This document shows positions 1-6,800 of a DNA stretch of 10,000 nucleotides, in pieces. The position numbers and the translations under genes were made by a program. The stretch comes from Stramonita haemastoma (lineage: Eukaryota > Mollusca > Gastropoda > Neogastropoda > Muricidae). The stretch spans positions 40,269,029 through 40,279,028 of the forward strand of contig CM060337.1 of the NCBI GenBank assembly GCA_030674155.1, in the 5' to 3' direction. Each line of letters starts with the position of its first letter. The first letter of the stretch is position 1. A model generated the notes under the pieces. It had not been told where the DNA came from. It did no database searches and worked only from the letters and a program-made list of their open reading frames with translations.

Positions 1-202
1 TCTACGCAATTCTTCTTTGATAATTTACTTTACAATTTTGCTTCTTCTTCTCCACAATTCTTCGCAATTCATTTTCTTTGCTTTTCTTTTTCTTTGCAAT
101 TTTTCTTCTTTTCTGTTAGATACTTCTTCTTCTTCCATTCATCATCTTCCTCTTCCTTCACATCCCATCCACTCACGGTGACTGTGATCCCTGCTCTAAC
201 AG
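1..202 (+). other. Intron upstream of exon A with long pyrimidine tract
   Basis: The first 175 bases are strongly C/T-rich, made of repeated ttctt and tttctt blocks, and lead to a tctaacag acceptor at 195-202. This fits the 3' end of an intron that begins before the window. The frame into exon A stays open back to about 94, giving a Phe/Ser-rich translation typical of a translated pyrimidine tract rather than protein. A second possible acceptor, ttctgttag at 111-119, would lengthen exon A by that low-complexity stretch; I consider it less likely. No promoter or initiator codon is evident. Confidence 0.5.
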
Positions 203-314
203 GGGCCCTGCCAATGCGGGGCAGACTGAACAAGACCAGTCCCGTGACGACTGGAGAGAGTGCAGACCAAGGGGAGGAAACCGCTACCACCAGCAACATC
301 GGTAGCAACACCAG
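203..314 (+). CDS. Exon A of a serine-rich unknown protein (internal exon, partial gene)
   Basis: This 112-base internal exon is bounded by a tctaacag acceptor and an accag|gtagat donor. It reads in the frame whose codons start at 205, 208 and so on, giving ALPMRGRLNKTSPVTTGE, then an acidic/threonine stretch ending NIGSNT. The final two bases, AG, are completed by the first T of exon B to make Ser, so the phases agree. Composition is polar and probably disordered. No domain is recognised. The 3' border is better supported than the 5' border because phase matching confirms only the donor side. Reading on past the donor meets an immediate TAG. Confidence 0.55.
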
Positions 315-745
315 GTAGATATATATTAATATGCTTTCTACACCTAGTTGTTTTTTACCTTCGTGTACTACTGATGCATAGCTTGATATGATGTAACTTG
401 ACTTCTTTTGTTTTGCTTACTTTTGTTTTCGTTAATTACTTCTGATTGTGGCTATAGTTGCCGTTTAGGGGGTTGTTACATAATTAACTCCCTTGCTTGT
501 ATGAGTAGGTTTACTTTCTTGCATATTTTTTTGTCTTTCACTATCTTTTCAGGTGATTTCTTACAACAGTGAGTTTTAGGTCGTTTTATATAATTTTTCT
601 GCTTTTTATAGCTTTAAAGTCGTCAAGCGTATGGATAAGTCTGCTAGAAAATGTACTGCCACTAAGGTAGCAAGAAATTCTTACTGGAATGATGTACAGC
701 CAGTTTTAATACAACCCCACTGGAAAAAAGGTATATCAATTGAAT

Positions 746-823
746 AGATCTTCACCAGGGAATTGAACTCACACCCCTGGATTATGATCAGGGGTCAAGT
801 CTGATGTTCTAACTGCTACATCT
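746..823 (-). repeat. Degenerate tRNA-like element (SINE head or tRNA relic)
   Basis: On the minus strand the piece is tRNA-sized, about 78 bases. It has a B-box-like AGTTCAATTCC (plus-strand 759-769) preceded at the right distance by an A-box-like TAGCAGTTAGA. The ends can pair as an acceptor stem (AGAT with ATCT). CCAGGG and CCCTGG flank the B box as an inverted pair. The A box departs from consensus and the anticodon arm does not fold cleanly, so I assign no anticodon and do not call a working tRNA gene. It could be the head of an old SINE whose body is no longer recognisable. Confidence 0.4.
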
Positions 824-1013
824 AGTACTGATACACAAGGTGTTTTTAGTAAGAAAAAAACCCCGCTTTTTAAAAATTCATTTTTGTGCAAGAGTTGGTC
901 GCTTTTGATGTAGTTTTTGGCGCTTTTTAAAGCTACAAAATCATCATCAGATGAATGAGTCAACTAATACAACCAAAATTGTCATTGTGGCCTCCACAGT
1001 TTACAGGACTGCT

Positions 1014-1240
1014 TTTTTCATTTATTGTTTTTTATCGAGAATTATGGAATAAGCACTCATGTGCTTGTTTACATCCAGTCCCTTTGTGTATGCAGTTTTG
1101 TCAATCTTGTCATCTGTTCCCATCGGCACACGATGGCCTACTCTTACGAAAAGCGTAACAGGATTAATATGTGCGCAAGATGTTCTACATGCGTTTGCAC
1201 ACGGGGCCTCGGTTTACAGTCTCACCCGAAAGACTTTTGG
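1014..1240 (-). repeat. Interspersed repeat family R1, copy 1 (longest)
   Basis: Copy 1 shares with the other four copies, in order, a T-rich start, ggaataagcactcatgtgc, cagtccc..gtgtatgcag, gtcatctgttccca, and ggcctactcttacgaaaagcg. It continues with a right part (aacaggatta, gatgttct, cacggggcctcggttta) shared only with the copy at 3112. The T-rich left end would be an A-rich 3' tail on the other strand, so the element probably reads on the minus strand as a non-LTR retroposon fragment or SINE. I cannot assign it to a named family. No terminal inverted repeats were seen. Confidence 0.7.
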
Positions 1241-1293
1241 AGTAGGGGATAGGTGAGGGGAGGTGCCGATACAAAACTAGCAACAGATTAATA

Positions 1294-1309
1294 CCCCCCC
1301 CCCCCCCCC
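1294..1309 (+). repeat. C16 homopolymer
   Basis: This is a pure run of sixteen cytosines inside the A-B intron, directly after the first R1 copy region. Its length is likely polymorphic and prone to sequencing error. Confidence 0.95.
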
Positions 1310-1329
1310 ACTCCGCTGCCATCTGATTT

Positions 1330-1395
1330 AGCCCTTATGGTCAACATGCAGAACATGATTATACCAATGATCTGAGTTCGATCCTGAATCCTGTT
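1330..1395 (+). repeat. Possible tRNA-like relic at the exon B acceptor
   Basis: TGGTCAACATG at 1338-1348 matches the A-box consensus with one mismatch. GAGTTCGATCC at 1374-1384 resembles a B box. The 36-base spacing is normal for a tRNA-type Pol III promoter. The T-stem pairing is poor and no acceptor stem is obvious, so this may be chance. If real, the pyrimidine tract and acceptor used by exon B sit on the 3' flank of an old SINE. Confidence 0.25.
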
Positions 1396-1399
1396 GCAG

Positions 1400-1497
1400 T
1401 GGCCGGCGAACTCACAGACGAACAGGATCAGATCCTTTCGCCACCAGGATCACAGATGTTGCGGCCACTCTAGAGAATATCATCAGCAGTCGCAGAG
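1400..1497 (+). CDS. Exon B of the serine-rich unknown protein
   Basis: This 98-base exon lies between ctgttgcag and agag|gtgtgt. Only the frame with codons at 1401, 1404 and so on fits both neighbours. T at 1400 completes Ser from exon A, and the last G joins GG of exon C to make Gly. This frame is open throughout and reads GRRTHRRTGSDPFATR followed by ITDVAATLENIISSRR. The second half has the alternating pattern of a short amphipathic helix. The SDPF motif recurs in exon E. The two other frames either hit a stop or mismatch the phase. No known domain is recognised. Confidence 0.65.
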
Positions 1498-2142
1498 GTG
1501 TGTGTTCAACAGTATATTTTTTGTTTTAAGGGTCCTTATATTCATCATGAAATCTGCACCGTTTTTTTCTCTATAGTTATGAAGAATATTTATTTATTTA
1601 GTTGTTTTATTCTTTTATATCGAGGATAATGGAATAAACACACATGCGCTTTTTTCATTCAGTCCCCGTGTGTGAGCAGTTTGGTAAATCTTGTCATCTG
1701 TTCTCACCGGCATACAATGGCCTACTCTTACGAAAAGTGAATATGATCGATCTAGTGAGTAGTGCAACATGTGCCACATATTTCTCAAAAGGATACCATC
1801 TGAATTATTGCAACTTTGTAGAATGCTAATGCGCTTTAAGCGATTTGATTTATTGCTTTGTACAACATGCTGCACTACATCAGTTTCATACATTTTTATT
1901 GTTCTTATTTTAAATGAGAATCTGATATACAAATTTAGATTTCTTGGTACAGAACTGAAATGTTTGTTCATTTTGCTAATATCATTTTGAAACGTACACT
2001 ACTTCCATGGCAATTTCGCTTCATTTAACATTTTGTTGCTTTGTTCATTTTGCCTGTCTGTGATTTTCGCATTATTCCCTGTGTTCCATAACGGTGGTGT
2101 GACATTGCTGGGTGTCGTCATCAGGCCGTTCCGTGTCCACAG
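1498..2142 (+). other. Intron between exons B and C
   Basis: The intron is about 645 bases, starting gtgtgt. It holds the second R1 copy (about 1583-1740). The rest, 1741-2124, is AT-rich, featureless sequence. The acceptor is either ccgtgtccacag ending at 2142 (preferred, with the better pyrimidine tract) or cgtcatcag ending at 2124. Both give the same reading frame. Confidence 0.6.
1583..1740 (-). repeat. Interspersed repeat family R1, copy 2
   Basis: This copy has a (TTTA)n-like left end, then tatcgaggataatggaataa, cagtccccgtgtgtgagcag, gtcatctgttc and ggcctactcttacgaaaag. Similarity fades after about 1740, so this copy lacks the right part present in copies 1 and 3. Its orientation is the same as the others. 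Confidence 0.7.
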
Positions 2143-2307
2143 GGGAGACAGGCAAGCCAGACCTGCATCTTCTGGCCGCCTCCACACACGTGTCGCCTCT
2201 CCGCGTGCCGCTGGAAAGGGAGAGCACCGTGGGCCTCAACATCCCCACCACCATCCCTGAAGCCAGCAGCCCTGGGAGTTCCACCAACACCATCATCTTT
2301 GACACAG
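2143..2307 (+). CDS. Exon C of the serine-rich unknown protein
   Basis: This 165-base exon reads ETGKPDLHLLAASTHVSPLR, then a stretch with STVGLNIPTTIPEASSP and ending NTIIFDT. The last G is completed by AC of exon D to give Asp. The donor cacag|gtttct is weak at positions +3 to +5 but is backed by the phase match with a strong exon D acceptor. Starting instead at 2125 would add six residues (RSVSTG) in the same frame. Composition is Ser/Thr/Pro-rich with some aliphatic residues. No domain is recognised. Confidence 0.65.
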
Positions 2308-2895
2308 GTTTCTGTTTTTTTTTGTTTTTTTTGTTTTTATTTTTGAAAAAATAGAAAATTTTGTTCAGGCTTTTTAAAAGAGGGGCAAAAGAGTTCTGAC
2401 TTTGCAAATAAAGAAAACCCCGTAAAAAGTGTTTCTTGCCCCGTTCTATGTAAGAACTTTGGTGATTTTTTTTTTCAAGTCTCTGATCCAGCAAATGTGT
2501 GTGTGTGTGTGTGTGTGTGTATGTTAACGTGTATCTGGTAAAAAGGTGTGTGTGTGTGCGTGCATGCGTGCGTGCGTGCGTGCGTGCATGTGTGTGTGTG
2601 GGGGGGGGGGGGGGGGCGCGAATGCGTGCACGCGTGTGTGCGCTTGTTAAAGACACTAAAGAAAAAGTTTCCTTTTCATGCATTGAAACCAACCAAGTTT
2701 CTACAAAAAAAAACCCAACAAAACGTTTTCAACTGATGAAAATTGAAACAGAAACAAAACCTGGTGAGACAAAAATAAATATGAAAACATCCATGAAAAA
2801 ATGGTTATTCATGTAACATTCAGTCCCGAAACCTACATTTAAACTCTGCATGTTAACTTATTTGTTTTCTTTCTTTCTTTTTTTTTCTTCCACAG
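2308..2895 (+). other. Intron between exons C and D
   Basis: The intron is 588 bases. It starts with a poly-T tract interrupted by G, then has two (GT)n arrays, a tgcg array and a 17-G run (2496-2640). After that comes A-rich sequence with no evident feature, then a classic long pyrimidine tract (about 2861-2890) before cttccacag. Long apparent open frames across 2500-2690 on both strands are translations of the dinucleotide arrays. Confidence 0.75.
2496..2640 (+). repeat. Compound (TG)n / (TGCG)n microsatellite with G17 run
   Basis: (TG)n occupies 2496-2520, a second (GT)n starts near 2546, a (TGCG)n block extends to about 2588, and TG repeats then lead into seventeen G at 2600-2616, with gcgcg and cacgcgtgtgtg after. 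Alternating purine-pyrimidine runs of this length can adopt Z-DNA. It is intronic, with no sign of coding. Confidence 0.95.
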
Positions 2896-3074
2896 ACCAC
2901 CACACCAACCTAGCCCATCACTCCGCGGTGCCTTCCCAGATGATGTCCCTTCCCCCCACCTCCAATCGCATTTTACCCCCCACCCCCACCTTCCTCACCC
3001 AGAGGTCATACACCAACCTGGAAAGTGCCTTGTCCAGAATGGCCGCAAAGGAGGACGACTCTTCCTCATCCAAG
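2896..3074 (+). CDS. Exon D of the serine-rich unknown protein
   Basis: This 179-base exon has a strong acceptor (pyrimidine tract then cttccacag) and a consensus donor, AAG|gtgagc. Its AC start completes Asp with exon C and it ends in phase 0. It reads a His/Asn start, then MMSLPPTSNRILPPTPTF, then LTQRSYTNLESALSRMAAKE and an acidic/serine end (DDSSSSK). The proline-rich first half contains two PPTP-like motifs. The second half could form a short helix. This is the most confidently defined exon in the window. Confidence 0.8.
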
Positions 3075-3111
3075 GTGAGCTGAGCCGACACTGTTAGCTC
3101 CCTTTTCACTG

Positions 3112-3348
3112 TTTATTTTATTTATTCATGTATTTTATTTATTTGGGAATAAGCACTCGTGTGCTTTTTTTTTTTGCATCCTGTCGCCGTTTGTATGCAG
3201 CTTTGTAAAAAATTGTCATCTGTCCCCCACTGGCACACAAAGGCCTACTCTTACGAAAAGCGGAACAGGATTTAACGTGTGAGCAGGATGTTCTGCGTGC
3301 ATTAGCACATGGAGCCGTGGTTTATAGCCTCATCTGAAGGAGAAAATG
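3112..3348 (-). repeat. Interspersed repeat family R1, copy 3
   Basis: This copy has the left (TTTA)n-rich end, then gggaataagcactcgtgtgc, ttgtatgcag, gtcatctgtccccca, ggcctactcttacgaaaagc, aacaggattta, and a right part (gatgttctgcgtgcatt, tggtttatagcctcatctga) matching copy 1. Together, copies 1 and 3 define a family length of at least about 230 bases. Confidence 0.75.
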
Positions 3349-3422
3349 GAGTCAGCACTGATGTTAACTCTATTGTTGTATATTTATGTCGGTTTAAAAA
3401 AAACAACAACATTTTATGTATG

Positions 3423-3568
3423 TATTTATTTCATTATCTATTTAATTGTTAATATTTATTTATTTATTTATTATCTTATTTTCTTTTTGAGGATTGTGGA
3501 ATAAGCACTCATGTCTGTGTTGTTTTTTTATTTTTTTTAATTTTACTTCCAGTCCCCCTGTGGTAGAC
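3423..3568 (-). repeat. Interspersed repeat family R1, copy 4 (truncated)
   Basis: A (TTTA)n block is followed by gaggattgtggaataagcac and, after a T-rich insertion, ccagtccccctgtg, where similarity ends. It has only the tail-proximal part of the family, as expected of 5'-truncated retroposons when read on the minus strand. Confidence 0.65.
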
Positions 3569-3601
3569 ACAACAATGAAGAGATGATATTATCTGTTTCG
3601 T

Positions 3602-3810
3602 ACTGACAACAAACCCATGGGTTTTTTTCATTTGCACAGATAAGAAACCCATGGATTCTCTATTAAATTTTTACACTGACAACAAACCCACGGATTCTCT
3701 ATTTTACACTGACAACAAAACCCACAAATTCTCTAACCATTTTCCACTATCAACAAACCCATCAATTCTCTAACTACTTCACACTAACAACAAAACCCAC
3801 ACGAATTTCT
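3602..3810 (+). repeat. Decayed tandem repeat, unit 33-39 bp
   Basis: The core actgacaacaaacccatgga followed by ttctctatt recurs with drift. Clear unit starts lie near 3602, 3675, 3708, 3746 and 3783, and a damaged copy has its aaaccc core near 3645. Spacing between clear neighbours is 33-38 bases. The array ends about 30 bases before the exon E acceptor, so it supplies the branch-point region of that intron. Confidence 0.75.
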
Positions 3811-3837
3811 CCAACAACCCTTCTCTTCCTAACACAG

Positions 3838-6800
3838 GAACCATCCCCACGCTCTGATGAGGACAGCCCGGAAAACCAGTTCCGGTAGGACTAGCCAACC
3901 CCATGGAGCTTCTACGATCCCGGTCCCTGCTGAAAGAGGAATTCATCCTGGCCGAGAGCCGACCCAGCGACCCCTTCACGGCGTCATCGGGCAGTGACCC
4001 AGCCTCCAGCTCAAGCAGTCTCTCCACAGCGTCCTCCTCGCCAAGGGAAGGGGCCGCAGGACTCGGCCGCGCCGCCTACCGCCGGAGTGACCCCTCGTTG
4101 CTGACCTTGACCCTTCGGGAGAAGGCCATGAAGGGGTCAGGGTTCAGAAAGAGTGACCCTTTAGTGGTGAGGAGGTTGGAGAACAACAAGTGTGGTGAAG
4201 TTGGGGACAGGAGTGAAGGGGGGGAGGAGGTGTCTAAAGACAAACCACCTCCACCTCGTGGGAAACCTCCTGGTGGGCTGAAAACTCCGGTAGGAGAGGC
4301 TGGGGGGAAGATGACGCGGAGTCAGAGCCTACGTCTGGGTCAGAGGTCGTCCGTGCAGCATCCTGAAAACTCCTCTTCCTCCTCCGCAGCTGCCGGGTCT
4401 GGCCCTCTGAAACGCAGCCAGAGTATAGACAGTGTGGCTCCAGAACCTGAGAGAAAACAGACGAACACCACTGCTGGTGCTGTTGGTGCCAAAGACTCCA
4501 GCCCTAGTTCTCAGATACAAGACTCTGGTGGAAAAGGGGCGCCCTTCTCAGGGAAAGGACGGTTGATAGTAGTACGTGACACCTACAGCGACTTTGACAA
4601 TGTCTTTGCAGAAAACGGCGGGAAACGGGCTCACCCCCAACCCCCGCCGCATTCGTCCGGTCCCAGTTTAGCCCAGAGTTCCGGTAAACGGTCCGAGGTG
4701 AAACCAGAGAGTGCTTACATCAAGCAGAGTTCCGAGAGAAGTCGACAAAGCAGCTGTGAGGAAGCTGCAGAAACTCCCCGAATGTCTGTGTCTGATGTCG
4801 CCATTAGCGGCGTGTGTCCTTCTGACTCGAGCGCCGCCGCTAAACACTGTCCCTCCCCGTCCTCTTTCTCCAAGCAATCATCCAGCAATGTCGATGTCGC
4901 CAAGCCTCCAGTGCCAAAATCTCCGTCTGTGAAGAGTGTAAGTCAGTCTGCCAAACAGAGTGGTGGTGCAGTAGTAGTCTCTCAGCCTTCCAGGCAAGTG
5001 TCTGTGCCAGGGAAAGACAGCAGTAAGTCTGGTGTAAAAGCAGGTACCTCGGTCGTCGGGTTCGTCTAAACCTTCAGAGCACAGGGCAACACACAGAGCA
5101 GTACAGGCACGAGGGTCAACTCCGTGCAGTCCTCCCAACAGTCTGCCTCTTCCTCCAGCCGCCCTGAGGCCAAAGGTGTAGCATCCATCCCAAGCCAGCA
5201 AAACAGGCAAGGGAAGGAGATCAGCAACAACAGCAACAAAACATTATCTCCTCCCCGCCTCCTGTGCCATCTCCCCCACCACCACCACGTCAGCAAACCC
5301 CTCCATCTCCAAACCCACCCCCAGCAAAACAGGTCCTGCAGTGTCCTCCACCACCCCTGCCGCACGGGGTGGAGTTCAGCCCTCAGCACAGAGAGCCGCC
5401 CCTTCTGCAGGAGCTGGACAGAGTCAGGTCAGGGTGTGCGGAAATCCGCCTCTGCCGAAAGTCTGGCCACCTCCAGGGCTGGGTCCAGCGCTACAGGGCG
5501 GCAGGTGTCTGGAGAGGCCGGGAGAAGGCAGAGCGCTGTCAGTTCTTCGTCCCAGAAGTCGATGAGCACCTCAGCAAGAAACGTCACCGCGCGTCTTTCT
5601 GGGGCTGCGCCTAGCGCGTCTCGAGCAAGCAGCACCGGCAATTTGTCTAACCTCAGGTCAGAGAGTGGGTCTTCCTCAAAGAATTATGTTGCTGTCAGTG
5701 ACAGCAGAAAAGCTTCAGCTGATTCAGTAGCAAAACCTGCTGCTCAAAGTGCCACAAAAGCCGCATCATCATCATCATCATCATCTCAAAGGCGCAATCC
5801 TCCCAGATGTCTACTACATCGAAGTCTGTGACATTTTCTACCGCTACAACTTCATCTTCATCCTCATCCAAACCTGCAGCAGGCATATCAGCAGCAACTC
5901 CCAACGCTGTGGCCAAAGTGATGCAGACCTGGTCCAAGACTGGCACGTCTTCTCCACAGACCGGGAGCGCCTTATCTTCTCATCCTTCATCCTCCTCTGC
6001 TGCTGTCGGTGTCTCAGGTGCTCCTAAAAACCAGAAAGCCCTCGCTGACTCCAAGGTCTCTAAGCCATCAGGCTCCAATTCCAAAACGGTGGTAGCCAAA
6101 TCTTCAGACGCTGTACTGGTGGGTGCGCAGAGCAAGGTGCAGCCCACAGAAGAGGAGAAGGCCAAGGGTGACGGCAGTGGGGTGCAGTCCGGGAGGGCAA
6201 AGAGCCCCTAGTGAAGATCACCTTCAGCGGCATGACCTCCAAACCCAGCGCGGACATCTCCAAGTACACTGACCCGCAGCTCTGGTCACCTCTGGTCCGG
6301 TCATCGTCAACCCTTTCGAAAACCTGTCAGTGCAACACACCTCCAGAGACAGGAGCCCAGGAGACGCGGGAGCAGCCATGGAGGCAGGCTGTATAGCAGG
6401 GAAGCCTGACAAAGATGCTGCCGGCAAGAAGAAGCCCCCGACTTCTGCCAAAGGCAAAGCCGGGAAAGGCGCCAAGAAAGGCAAAGACCCCAAGCGGCCT
6501 CTGTCCGGCTCTTCCCGGCAAGCCTCTGCCGGCAAAAGAAGGGGATCTAAGAACAAAGATCCCAAAGCGGCAGACGCGGAGGATGCTCGACCCAAGAGCG
6601 GGAAGCGAGTGCGGTCCGGCAAGAGGCGCGGCAGGAAAGCGGCAGAGAGAGAGGCGGACAAGGAAGCCGCCTTGCTGCGAGAAATGTCCACCAAAGACAA
6701 CATGGCGCTCATCTCCGGCATAGGCTGGCACATGGCCACGGCTTGCGCAGACACCTCAGATGTCACCGCTGCAACAGAAATGCATATAGACTCTTCAGAC

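Larger units (their letters stand above)
315..1399 (+). other. Intron between exons A and B
   Basis: The intron is 1,085 bases, beginning gtagat and ending cctgttgcag. It contains a decayed tRNA-like element on the minus strand (746-823), one copy of the window's interspersed repeat (about 1014-1240), a run of 16 C (1294-1309), and a weak tRNA-like relic just before the acceptor (about 1330-1395). From 315 to 740 the sequence is AT-rich and I see no structure in it. Short open frames here are uninterrupted for chance reasons or lie inside repeats. Confidence 0.6.
3075..3837 (+). other. Intron between exons D and E
   Basis: The intron is 763 bases, from gtgagc to ctaacacag. It carries two R1 copies (3112-3348 and 3423-3568) and a decayed tandem array (3602-3810) that reaches almost to the acceptor. 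Almost nothing in it is unique sequence. Confidence 0.75.

Noticed and set aside
955..1256. Three overlapping small open frames near 1 kb
   Set aside because: They fall inside R1 copy 1. The same sequence recurs in other introns with different frames disrupted, so it is repeat, not gene.
2072..2692. 206-codon minus-strand frame with His/Thr repeats
   Set aside because: Most of it translates the GT/TGCG microsatellite and crosses exon C on the wrong strand.
3602..3810. CRISPR array
   Set aside because: Units are directly adjacent and drift in sequence without distinct spacers, in a eukaryotic intron.
3903..5069. ATG at 3903 as the start of an independent gene
   Set aside because: Exon D joins in phase to the acceptor at 3838, and coding sense continues through 3885-3903. 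The Met is internal.
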